Shown here in pieces: positions 1 through 9,623 of a DNA stretch of 64,000 nt. A program made the position numbers and the translations under genes. The notes under the pieces were generated by a model. The model saw only the letters and a program-made list of their open reading frames with translations. It had not been told where the DNA came from and made no database searches. Positions within the stretch are counted from its first letter, which is position 1, and each line of letters begins with the position of its first letter. The stretch comes from Pyropia yezoensis (taxonomy: Eukaryota > Rhodophyta > Bangiophyceae > Bangiales > Bangiaceae): NCBI GenBank assembly GCA_009829735.1, contig CM020619.1, positions 13,507,777 to 13,571,776 of the forward strand, given 5' to 3'.

Positions 1-1951
1 CCTACGACCAACTTGGTTGTGTGTTGCTTCAGCAGCAGCCGGACAAGGAGTACTTGCCGGTAGGATACTTCAGCAAGGGGCTGAACTCGGCTGAGAAGAA
101 CTATGGAGTCACCCAGTTGGAAGGACTCGCAGTGGTGTGGGCGGTGATGTCCCTTCGTCACTACCGAGAGAGTGAGAAGTTCCTCATCCGCTGTGACCAC
201 CGCGCGTTGCAGTTCATCTTTCAGACGGATTGCACGAACACACGCCTCAACAGGTGGAGGGTGCGACTGGCACCCTTCAACCTTGATATTGTGTACCGAC
301 CTGGCAGGCAACATGCCCTAGCCGACGGCACTTCTCGGGTACCTACCGAGGGACTGGACACTAACTCAGTCAATGATGACATCCCCATCGTGGGGGTAGT
401 CACGCGCTCGGGTCAGGCGTTGGACCCTGAGGCGCCAGGGAAAAAGAAGTAATTGCCCCTGTCCCTGGACGAGGTGCTGAAGGCCCAGGCCAAGGACTCC
501 TTCTGAAAGTCGCAGAGGGATACGCTAGATACGGTGGCGGAGACGCGGTTCTTCATCGGAGACGATGGCCTCCTCTTGAGGGGGGGGGTAATTCAGGGGA
601 CCGAAGAACTTTTCGTCCCCGCATCCCTCAAGGACAGTATCCTTAAGAGGGAGCATAGCGCTCCCACAGGTGGACACCTGGGGTCTATTAAACTGTACCA
701 GACCCTGAGGACCTGGTACTACTGGCCGTCGATGGTGATGGACATCTACAGTTGGGTGGCTGCCTGCACAAGTCGTGCGCAGAACCGTCTGATGGAACGG
801 CGACCTACTACGGCTATGTTACTGTTCCCGGCCAAGGAGCCCTTTGTCGCGTTGGCGATGGACATCCTTGGGCCCCTGCCAGTGACCGAGGAGGGCAACC
901 AGTACCTCCTGGTCATCTGCGATCGCTTTACAAAACTTACGCGAGCGATTCCTCTGGCAGAGATCACGGCCATATCGGTCGTGTCAGCCTTCCTAGATCA
1001 CTAGGTTGCCGCGTTGGCATCCCGGACAGTACACTGTCAGACAATGGACCGCAATTTGCGTCCGTACTGCTTCAGGGAGTGCTGGATATGTTGGGGGTTC
1101 AGGCAAACTATGCCACCCCCTACCACCCACAAACTAATGGGCAGGTGGAGCGCTTCAACAAAACTATTGTTCGGCAACTGCGCCACTATGTGAGTGAGCA
1201 CGTGAAAACGTGGGACCAATACATTTCTATTCTTACGACCGCCTACAATTCGCAGGTTCACTCATCTACCGGGGAAGTACCCCTCGCTTTTGTGACCTCC
1301 CGTCGCGTGCGGTCTACTGCCGTACGGCGGCCGTTCCCAACTAGGGAGACTGATGGCAGTACACCTACTTCTACTGAGAGTAAGGCGGAGTTCGATGCTA
1401 GGCTCGAAAAACTCATCTCTAAAGTCAGGACTGAGATGGACAAAGCGCAAAAGCGCTACAAGCATACTTTTGACAAAAAGGTGCGTAACGCCAAGCACGT
1501 CCCCGAGCAGGGTGACTGGGTACTGGCTCACTCACACACCCCAACTGGGGGTAAGTTGGTGCTCCAGACGAAGGGGCCATACCAGGTCCTTCGTACAGAT
1601 GGACGGCGGTTCACCATCGAAAGTGACGATGGGGTCCGCACAGTAAATGCACAGGACGTAGTAAAAGTTGCACCACCTCCTGTAGGCGACCCGGCTTGGG
1701 CGCGTGCGCTGAAATCGTGGCGCCTGCCTTCGCTACCTGCGGCCCAACAGGGCCCGCAGGAGTACGTGTACGATAAGTTCATCGACCACGGGTGGGATGA
1801 AGACACTAACCGCCTCATGTTGAGGGTGCGTCGGTTCGGCTATAAGGCGAAGGTTGATACGTGGGAATACGTGGAGGATCTTCCTGCTGAGAAGGTCCGG
1901 GCATACTGCGCCCGGAATGATATCGACCCTAACGGCCCTCCCTCAACGTGA
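1..1951 (+). pseudogene. Ty3/gypsy pol, 3' part (element A), degenerate
   Basis: This is the C-terminal part of a retrotransposon polyprotein cut by the window edge. In order it holds RNase H (from about 21, with the DHRALQF and RPGRQHALADGTSR blocks), an integrase zinc-binding region (about 640-790), the integrase core (SDNGPQF, NGQVERFNK) and a chromodomain-like end (about 1760-1910). It aligns by eye with the intact pol at 26799-30788. Three in-frame stops interrupt it: TAA 450-452, TGA 504-506 and TAG 1002-1004, the last replacing a Trp codon. A one-base loss near 1014-1015 moves the reading frame. The zinc finger is also damaged: the intact copy has CATCAKNR where this one reads CTSRAQNR. 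I conclude the element is dead. It belongs to the same broad family as element C. Confidence 0.9.
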
Positions 1952-2017
1952 GGGAAGGCCAAGTTACAGTGCCATGAGAGTGCTTCAAGTCGAAGTGGTA
2001 CGCAGAGTGGCTTTTAA

Positions 2018-4006
2018 CTACAGCCCTAACCCACACACTCTCACAACAAAGGCAGCTGCCAACAAGGCACGCATGCTAGACTCCCCAACACCACGGCCCT
2101 CGCCCTCACGTGGAGGCGAGCGGCGAGACCCACGCCGATAACGTTCCCCACCCGTCGGCGGGGGCGGCGGCTCCAAGTTGGAACCGTCGCGCCGCTCACG
2201 GTCGCGCAAATGGCGACGACTGCGGCTACTGTTCTGCTTAGTCTTGCGGGCAAGTTGGCGACGCAGACGCCGGACCGACTCCGTCTCCGACGTGGTAGAG
2301 GACTCCAAGACGGAATAAAACAACTCGTCTTCCGACACGGAGGGAGGTCGCCGTGAGTGACGGCGACGACGGCGAGGAGGTGAGTATGCCCGGCTTGCCC
2401 GACGCTTGCCGCGCCCAAGTGGGGCTGGCTGGGGCACAATCGACCCAATACGAGCCCACTCGGTCGTCATGAACCCTGCTACCGACTCGCAACTCGCGGT
2501 CGCCACAACAGTACGAACGCGCTCCTCAAGTTGAGGAGTCTCGGAAGCTTGAAGGGTTGCAGCCGACGCGGCCAACCAAGAAATGGTGCGCACCAACGTG
2601 GTGATCATCATCTCGGAGGTCAAGGGCGTGGCCGGCAGTACCAACTTGGGATAGACCGTGAGGAGGGTGGCCCCTCAGTTGGGGGACCGCGGGGTGGATG
2701 TCTCAACAGGAACGCTTATCGGAATGTCCCCGTGCGGCTGGAATGGGACAGGTGGAAGCGGAGGGGCTCGCCGAGTAGGCGGAGCCCGAGAGTAACTGCG
2801 ACCCCTACTCGGGGCCCCCGCAGTGGGTTGAGTCACGTAGTCATTGTGGGCGGGCACGCGCAGCACGATTGCCTTGTCCGGGGGAGGCGCAGTGTGGCGT
2901 TCCACCCCCGGGGCATACGGGGAGTCCCCGATGCCCAGCCCCTCCTTGATTACCACACGGCCGTCGTGAAGTTCACGACCGACCCAGACGAACTGGCGAA
3001 GTGCGCCATCGTCTTTGGGCCCGCGGGAGGATCGGCGTAACTTGTGCTAGATGCTCTCCGACTCGATGAGCTTGTGGAGCCGCAGCATCTCCTCAAGTAG
3101 AGTGAGCTGTCCTGATGAGCACCCCTCAGCAATTAGCTGAGGGGTGAGGTGCTCCAAACCTTGGATAAGCCCGGGAGAGAGATGCCAGAGCATCCCCCGC
3201 CGCTGGACACAAGACACCCAGGTCGACATGACCTCGAGGAGCCACTGGGTTGCCAACATGGCGAACACCACGTGGTCCGGGCTAGCCGCCAACATGGCGG
3301 AGCCGAAGTGGTCGAGCAACCGTGGTGGTAACGCCTGATACCCGTTGGGGACTTCGACTTGAGGATACCACTCGGGCTTCTTAGGGTAGTACTGCTTCTT
3401 GCTAGCAGGTGACTGCCGCGGAAACTCGAGTTGAGCCGAGGTCACTAAGTAGGGACCTCGCCGGAAGTCCTTCCCCATCCGCACATCAAAGTGATGAGTG
3501 TGCGGATCGACGTCGCGAAGGTACGGGGGGCGAGTTGCCACCGCGTCCCAAGTAAAGGCTGGCACGGCGCCCGTGCCCGGGATAGCACCCCCGCGGTCCA
3601 CCATGGCCTTGGCCCGCTGCACGTCTTCGACCTCATCCTCATCCAGGAAAGCAAACTGGTCCGTCCTGAAGTCGAGAGGAAACCCGACCCTACGGGGGAA
3701 CTTCTCCCGTAGGCGGTCCCATACGCGACTCATCGCTCTGCCAAGTCGGCCACAGCGGAGAGCCGTCAACCCCTCCTCGTACAGAGGCCAAGCGGGGTAA
3801 AACCACCGCCCCAAGGCCTCCCGTGGAACAACGCGGCCCGTCTTCGGGGGAGATCCCGCCGCCAACCCAAAGCCGGGTGACGCGGGCATCCCATCCCCCG
3901 GAGCGACCGCGGAGCCCCCGCCGGAAGTCCCGGCGGGCGCTGCATCGTAGGGCGTGTCCTCTATACGTTTATCTAAGGAGTCAGTCTCCACCCCCGGGGT
4001 CACCAT
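2018..4006 (-). pseudogene. antisense ORF of element A, broken into three frames
   Basis: Read on the minus strand, an ATG at 4006 opens 319 codons to a TAG at 3047-3049. Homologous-looking sequence continues in other frames at 2956-2675 and 2644-2018. It lies just beyond pol in the opposite direction, as in elements B and C. The first block contains a stretch (plus-strand 3065-3320) reading HFGSAM ... QRRGMLWHL ... GLIQGLEHL. This matches FFGSVL ... RRQGRLFHL ... GVRRHIAQL of the B antisense protein. The last block ends in an Arg/Ser-rich tail (RSRRHLRDRERR and similar). The function is unknown. The frame could extend upstream to 4405, but no ATG there is preferable to 4006. It is decayed like the pol next to it. 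Confidence 0.6.
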
Positions 4007-5520
4007 GGCTCTCCCCAAGTTAGGGAGAGACGACCTGGTTGTAGTTACACGAGACCCACCTCGACTTGAGGGGGGCTCGGATCGCGGGTAGATGGGTGGC
4101 CTCCCAAGCGTGGGGCGGCCCAGGGTAAGGTGAAGAGGATGTATTGGTGGTGGTGAGGTGAGAACCGATAAGAGCAAGCTGCCAAGTAGGCAAGCTTGAG
4201 GAGAGGGGCGGTCAACGTGACCGCCTCCACGTCCACGTGACGTACCGGGGGGACAGCAAGTCGCGCCCCCAACGCCGCGATGTGCGTTTCTCCGCCCCCT
4301 CGCAGGGCCGAACGGGTAGGTCGGAACTGAAGAGAGGGGAGTGTGGCAGTATTGACACCCAGGTAGGGGGGCAACACGTGCCATGCAAGGGGCGGCAGGC
4401 CACAAACCTGACCCGTTCCTCCCCCTGCATTTGGGTGCATATTCCCTAAGATAGGGATAGTTAGCTTAGTAGTAAATCCAACATGGATTTGAGGGTTTTT
4501 TGCATTTATCGTCTTGAATTTTCGTGTGGCCCGGTGGGCAGGTGCTGGGGTGGGAGATTCTGAGTGGTGAGATTCTGAGGGGACCCTCGGCGGATAAGGG
4601 GAGGGACAGCGGGGCTTGGCCTCGCTTCCCCGTCCTGACCAAGAAACTGTTGGCCCACACACCATCTTCTGGTTCGTCAGTGGGGGGATTGCCCCACAGC
4701 AGGGACAGAGTGTGTGCGACTTGCACTTCTTCTGGTTCCCCCGACACGGGAGGCAGCCCTTGCGCACCGCCCCAACTTGGGTGTAGCGTGTGCGAGTGGT
4801 TTTTGCCACACCCCCCCCCCCCGCGCCAAGACCGGCAACATATGCACCGCCACCAGCTCCAGCGGCTCAGCGGCCTGGGGCCGTATCACGCCCCGGGCAC
4901 GCCTCACGGACAGGAAAAGGGGAGGGAAAGGGACCGCTCCAAGGAGAGGCAGCCGGCGAGTGTCGCTGCCTACCGGCCCTGCAGTCGCAGGCGAAGAGGC
5001 TGGAGCACGTGCGGTCATGCAGTGGCACGTGGAAATCATTACAGTGCAGGCGATCGAGCTATAAGACTTCGGTCAGTCTGATTGGGTACGACGACGGAGA
5101 CAGAAACAGAGAGAGAATACGACACCTGCTGCCGACGTACAAGAAGAGTAAAAGTCTGCGTCTCTCTTTTTTGCGTCAATCGTGGCCCCAACTGGAAGCA
5201 GTCATATGGATGGTTTCTCAGTACTCTGTTGGTGTATATTTCTTCTTCTGATCATCACTGGCTTACTGCACATGGTACTCAGCCAATGGTCGTCAAAAAT
5301 GCCTCTGGACCGAACGAAACTCGAAAGTACATACCGTCCGTCTCCAGCACGACGAGTCCGCGCGACGACCGTCCCAGGTGAACTGGAGAGCAACAGACCG
5401 CTTGCATGGACAGGCGCATTTGAGTGGATGCAAGCAGACGGGCTACAGAAGCCGCTGGCATGATCGCAGATGATAAAGAGACTCTCCAAGCAAGAGAAAC
5501 CACATCACTCTGTTTGCCTC
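4007..5520. other. no gene recognised; 3' flank of element A
   Basis: This stretch should contain the leader of the antisense gene, the polypurine tract and the 3' LTR of element A. I could not define LTR ends without the 5' copy, which lies outside the window. Purine runs occur near 4597-4620 and 4915-4935, and a CTACA (an LTR-end-like motif) is at 5443-5447. The part from about 5040 is less GC-rich than its surroundings. No reading frame here looks like a protein. Confidence 0.4.
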
Positions 5521-5525
5521 GCGGC
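5521..5525. repeat. probable target-site duplication GCCGC (as GCGGC)
   Basis: GCGGC abuts the outer end of the inverted C-family LTR at 5526. Its complement, GCCGC, abuts the 5' LTR of element C at 24137-24141. Ty3 insertions make 5-bp target duplications, so these look like the two flanks of a single insertion whose ends are now far apart and inverted. Confidence 0.55.
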
Positions 5526-6064
5526 TGTAGCAGTACTCCCAACCACCAACCCCGAGTCAGGGAAGGAAGAGGAGTATTGCCGATATCCCAACTTGGGACA
5601 CCGGAAGCAAGCACGTCCAGACCGCCGAACACGCGACTTGCGTGTGGTGAGCGGGTCCACTCACCAAGGCACGAACAAGATGTGTCGGAGCCAGACGGTG
5701 TTTACTTGCTTGGCCAGCCAAGGTGGGCCCTCCCCGCCTTGCTGTCCCTCCTTATCAACCCTCCTCACACGCTCACGCAACCCCTCAAAACACTCAGAAA
5801 ATGAACCCTCAAACAAACCAATCATATCACTCCACATGCAAAGAACTCAAAGCGTAGAAATCCGTCTGGCTCCCGTGCAAAAATCCCAAGAAACAAATAC
5901 CAGCAGCATTACCCTGCTCTAGTATGTCGGAAGTCCTAGTCGAATTTCCGTCCAGAAGTCAGAAGTTTCACCATCGTGGGTCGGGTGAATTTCGACTTCC
6001 GGTCAGGTCCACTTGACCCGAATCTCCAAAGTATTGGTACCGAATTCCGGCCCAATCTCCCACA
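5526..6064 (-). repeat. C-family LTR, 3' copy, inverted
   Basis: This 539-bp segment is the reverse complement of 24142-24680 with very few differences (for example one base near 5588). On the minus strand it starts TGTGGGAGATTGGG and ends TACTGCTACA, giving TG...CA ends. A polypurine tract lies directly upstream in its own orientation (6065-6077), so it is a 3' LTR rather than a solo LTR. The internal sequence of the element therefore lies to its right. Confidence 0.85.
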
Positions 6065-6077
6065 TTTCCCCCTTCTC
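6065..6077 (-). promoter_or_regulatory. polypurine tract of inverted element C copy
   Basis: On the minus strand this reads GAGAAGGGGGAAA and directly abuts the LTR start TGTGGG. That is the position of the plus-strand primer for LTR-retrotransposon reverse transcription. Confidence 0.75.
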
Positions 6078-6594
6078 AAAAGTCCACCCGTCCCGGTGGG
6101 CGTCCAATCAGCTGCGAGTCGCAGTGACCGGGAGAGGAGGATGCAATTCCCGAGTCGGGATGCAAGGTACGGTGCATCGCTGGCGTCTAGCGTGCACCAG
6201 GGTTACGCCGGGGTTGCACTCGCGTCCGGCGGGGCCCTCCGGGAGAGGCAGTCCCTCTCCGTGGGGTGCGCTCTCTGCCCTAACCTGGGTAGAGGAGCCC
6301 CCTCCACGCGAAACAGGTGTGGGGGAAAGTCGTCTTCCACCTGGTCAGGGTGCTCCACGGGTGGACTCCCGTGTGGGTGGGCCCCCTAACCTGGGTGTCG
6401 GCGTTCCTCCGCCACACCCCCTGCCCCTCAACTGGAAGAGTAGGGCGTCGACGTTGTCGGTAGGGGGCGTGGGTCGTGTCCCCCCCCTATTGTTCAAGGC
6501 CCAGGTTGAGTTAACCTGGTGGCGGTCAAGGAGGGGGAGCGGGTCGTGTTCCCCCCCGTGCTCAACCTCACCGACTTGGTCAAGGTTATTCAAG
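6078..6594 (+). other. leader of the C antisense gene; no gene recognised
   Basis: A plus-strand frame is open through this stretch from 6013, but its first part runs through the LTR and its composition is Pro/Gly/Arg-rich. The first convincing ATG is at 6595. I read this as an untranslated leader between the 3' LTR and the antisense gene. Confidence 0.35.
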
Positions 6595-6843
6595 ATGGCG
6601 GGTGAGCCGAGTCGGCCTTTGTCGCCATCTCCGACGTCCCTGTCGGACAAGCGACGGGCGGGAGAGGAGGTCCTCGGGACTGAGGGGTCTCTCAGCCGGG
6701 GGTCGGCCATGGAGACGACTCGTCCCGGGCGAGGGTCGGAGGCGGCCGCCTCAGCCGTCCCCGCTCCATCACCTCCTACTGCCCCCTCGGCTGTGGTCCC
6801 ACCGGGGGATGGGTCTTCCAACCCGGTGGCGGAAGGGGATGTG
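6595..6843 (+). pseudogene. antisense ORF of inverted element C copy, N-terminal fragment
   Basis: ATG 6595 opens a frame coding a Ser/Pro/Arg-rich start (MAGEPSRPLSPSPTSLSDKR). After 83 codons it is cut exactly at the start of the B 5' LTR. Removing one copy of the ATGTG duplication joins this frame to the sequence starting at 31825. There the same frame continues with a Pro-rich block (LLLPPRPRP) that also occurs in the B antisense protein (ALLLPPRPRP). The piece is thus the 5' end of the gene whose remainder lies at 31825-33020. Confidence 0.6.
6839..6843. repeat. target-site duplication ATGTG, left flank of B
   Basis: ATGTG directly precedes the B 5' LTR. The same five bases directly follow the B LTR end at 31819 (31820-31824). 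They do not match the bases after the B 3' LTR at 18625-18629 (CCACA). Confidence 0.65.
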
Positions 6844-7206
6844 TGTAGCAATATGGTTGTCCGTATTGTGACCCTAATATCAGGGGGGCTACTTCTAATC
6901 CTTAACTTTCAATTTGAGAGTCCGAGCTGGTCACGGTATCTATAAGTTACGTATGACCAGAGGGACTTGCATCTTGGGGTGGAGGGTAGTTAGTAGTGTC
7001 TCCGAGGGTTTATAACGAGGGGGCCGGTGGCGAATCCACCGCCGGCCAAGGTAGAACAACAAACCCCTCCCATTTGGGCTCCCATCTTGGTCCCGTGGCT
7101 TGCGCTCCAAGGACAGCAACCTTGGCCTCCCGGTGACGTTGGTGCCGATCCCCCTTGGTGAGTGTTCCCTGAGAGTGGACGTGCGACGGATTCCTATTGT
7201 GCTACA
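6844..7206 (+). repeat. element B 5' LTR
   Basis: 363 bp, starting TGTAGCAATATGG and ending TTGTGCTACA. The ends form a 7-bp inverted repeat (TGTAGCA/TGCTACA). It matches 18263-18624 with only a few differences: GAGC/GAAC, one extra G, and AAGG/AGGG. A short hairpin (CGGTGG, 5-nt loop, CCACCG) lies at 7025-7041. TATA-like TTTATAA is at about 7009-7015. Confidence 0.95.
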
Positions 7207-7207
7207 T

Positions 7208-7224
7208 TGGTGGAGCAGCAGGGG
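7208..7224 (+). promoter_or_regulatory. putative primer-binding site of element B
   Basis: TGGTGGAGCAGCAGGGG follows the LTR end after one base. It begins TGG, so it would pair with a tRNA 3' CCA end; the paired tRNA acceptor would begin GGAGCAG. It differs from the element C site mainly at one base in the acceptor part. I cannot name the tRNA. Confidence 0.6.
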
Positions 7225-7431
7225 ACGGGTTTCCGTCACCCTTGTGGTGACGCCGTCTTCGGCCCTGGCACACGGATAGGGATCCGGTCCTTTTCTTGTA
7301 CTCGTGGTGTTGCGACCTGATCGATTGTGTTGAGCTTTTACCTGTGACTGTGACATACTATTACTCTCCCCAATCTACCCCCTCGCTCTCTTATTCGTGG
7401 TGATCGTTGCGTCGGTGGACTGATTGTGACT

Positions 7432-9615
7432 ATGTCTACCCAAGAGACGGGGAACGTTCAAGATGACGGATCGGCGTCGACGCCGACTCCGGAGGTGACT
7501 ACGGGAACCGGGATCGGGAACCCGATCGATAACATTGAGACGCCAATGCTTTCCGGTGCCGGATCGACGTTTGGCACGGCTCGGACGGCAGGAGGCGGGG
7601 GCCCGCCTCAACTGTCGTCGACCGACCTCACTCCGCCGCCTCCTTCACCAGGGGATTCCCTGATGGCATCATTGGCCCGCATCGAGGCCCGGTTTTCCGG
7701 GCTCGACGCCCGTCAAGATCGGACGGAGGACGCAATGGCAGTGTTGATGTCAACACGGCACACGACGGGACTCCGTCGTGTTCCTCCCACACCGGTACGG
7801 TTCGAACCGGCCGGACTACTTTCGGAGTCCACCAGGGTCAATCCCGGGGTTGCTACTCCTGGACAACCCCCGGACACAATGGGGTATGGGTCCGACTCGT
7901 CGGCAGAGTTGGAACGGAGTCACACGGAGCGATACGCTCGGAGCACCCGAAGCGGACTCCGCGGACACGACCCGGCGGATACGTACGCCGGGGGAGAGTC
8001 GGTTATTGGGGGAGGGGGTACCCTCTCGCAGTACCCCCACGACGAAGGAGGCCAGGCAACTCGGGTTCCCGAGGTGCCGACGCCTGAAGTACCATCTTCA
8101 GTGGTGGAAGCTATGACCGCGCAGGTAACTGCGAGCCTACTGAAGCGGATGGAGTCCGATGAGTTCGCTCATCAACTGGCTAAGCGACTGGATATCCAGG
8201 ACGCTGACACGGAGATCGTCAACGAGGTCTTCCGGTCGGTTCTTACTCCGGAACGTTATCGTTTGGAGGACCGCTCTACCACCGTATCGGAATCGATGCG
8301 TAATACGTCGCATCGGGCGATCCGCTCTATGCAGACCCTTATGAAGGGAGTCCCTATGTTCGGGGGGCCGAACGGACGCCCGTTGGCAGTCATCGGCTTC
8401 TTGACTAGCTTCAAGGCAGCCGCAGACAAGGCGCTCGTTAACGAGGGGCTGGCCCTGGAGATCCTCCCGTTCTTTGTTGATGAACGGGTGCGAGGCATTC
8501 CTCGCCAGGCATCCCCGATGCCGGGAATGAGGGTCGCGGCCACCCCCATGGATTACCGTGGGATATTGAAGGAGCTGCTGAGCAGCTACCTCAGTGAGGA
8601 CAAGTGCGAGGACCACTATCGGGCCCTTCGCACTGCCACCGCCCAGTCCTGGGAGGATGAGGAGATGTTTGGACGCCGGATCCAAGAGCTCGACTACGAG
8701 CTGGGGAAGCTCCTCGGAGAAGGGGAGCTACGGGCCATCCTGTTCGCAGGAGTACCCAACTACGTGCGGATATCCGCACGGGGCGCCAACACGGCACGGA
8801 CGAACTTCAGTCGACTGATGCATATGTGCAAGTCCCTAGGGGACGCCTACCGGGCTCTACACCCGGAGTGTGCCTTGGCCCCGAAGCCCAAGGGTGAGGG
8901 AGGCAAGCCCAGTCTTACCCCGGTACCGAGGCAAGAGAAGGTGGAACGTAAGGCCGCACCAGTACTGGTGGCGACCGAACATACCCCTATTGGTGAGGAT
9001 GACCCTCTAGTCGACCAACAGGGCCACCTGTTGCTACCGGCGACGCCGGTGATTGATGAACATGGTACGGTAGCGTACATCGCCCCTGCTGGAACCCAGT
9101 TCCAGGTCAACGTCGGAACGGGACGGCGCGTCCCGTATGTGCGGACTACGGGGTACTCCCCGGTGACGGGTAACCCTCACCAACCCTTGCCAACATGGGC
9201 GGTGCGCACGGAGGCACCTCCGCAGATTGCGGGCCGACCCAACCGGTTGGGGGAGTCCATGTTCCGGTTGACCCAAGGACCCAAGGCCTACCAGGGAGCA
9301 GGCACTCGGGCGCCCGAGGGAGGCAACCGTAGCTACGGGGCTACCCCGATGCGACCTCAAGGGGGGACCGGCACGTCCGGGTGTATGTTGTGTGGGGATC
9401 CCCAGCACTGGGTGTCTTCCTGCCCACTCATCCCGGAGGAGTCTCGGCGGGCAGCGGCGCAACGCAAGGCATCCACCGGGGGGTATCCCGCCCGAGCACC
9501 CGGACCCGCACCGGGTAGGCAGCCAGCTCCAGGTGGAGTACTGGCCGTCGAGGGGGCACCTCCTCAGCCGGATGTCCCGGCGGACAGCACCCTACCAAGG
9601 GCGGGAAACGAGTAA
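7432..9615 (+). CDS. gag: Gag polyprotein, element B
   Basis: This codes the structural protein that packages element RNA. ATG 7432 is the first ATG of the frame, 225 bp after the LTR, and the frame gives 727 residues to TAA 9613-9615. The N-terminal quarter is Ser/Thr/Pro-rich. A helical capsid-like middle covers about residues 220-480. One zinc knuckle near residue 650 reads CMLCGDPQHWVSSC, spaced C-x2-C-x4-H-x4-C as in retroviral nucleocapsid proteins. The tail is Pro/Gly-rich. Pol opens 8 bases downstream in a different frame, so pol is not a simple readthrough product. No internal stop is present. Confidence 0.88.
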   Translation: MSTQETGNVQDDGSASTPTPEVTTGTGIGNPIDNIETPMLSGAGSTFGTARTAGGGGPPQLSSTDLTPPPPSPGDSLMASLARIEARFSGLDARQDRTEDAMAVLMSTRHTTGLRRVPPTPVRFEPAGLLSESTRVNPGVATPGQPPDTMGYGSDSSAELERSHTERYARSTRSGLRGHDPADTYAGGESVIGGGGTLSQYPHDEGGQATRVPEVPTPEVPSSVVEAMTAQVTASLLKRMESDEFAHQLAKRLDIQDADTEIVNEVFRSVLTPERYRLEDRSTTVSESMRNTSHRAIRSMQTLMKGVPMFGGPNGRPLAVIGFLTSFKAAADKALVNEGLALEILPFFVDERVRGIPRQASPMPGMRVAATPMDYRGILKELLSSYLSEDKCEDHYRALRTATAQSWEDEEMFGRRIQELDYELGKLLGEGELRAILFAGVPNYVRISARGANTARTNFSRLMHMCKSLGDAYRALHPECALAPKPKGEGGKPSLTPVPRQEKVERKAAPVLVATEHTPIGEDDPLVDQQGHLLLPATPVIDEHGTVAYIAPAGTQFQVNVGTGRRVPYVRTTGYSPVTGNPHQPLPTWAVRTEAPPQIAGRPNRLGESMFRLTQGPKAYQGAGTRAPEGGNRSYGATPMRPQGGTGTSGCMLCGDPQHWVSSCPLIPEESRRAAAQRKASTGGYPARAPGPAPGRQPAPGGVLAVEGAPPQPDVPADSTLPRAGNE

Positions 9616-9623
9616 GAGGAAGG

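Noticed and set aside
1-1951. Reassigned stop codons to rescue element A or the RRM
   Set aside because: All three stop codons end plausible genes in this window, and the other defects (frameshifts, lost Cys) show decay instead.
5526-6064. Inverted C LTR as a solo LTR or as the 3' LTR of element A
   Set aside because: It has a polypurine tract on its right and is opposite in orientation to element A, so it ends an element lying to its right.
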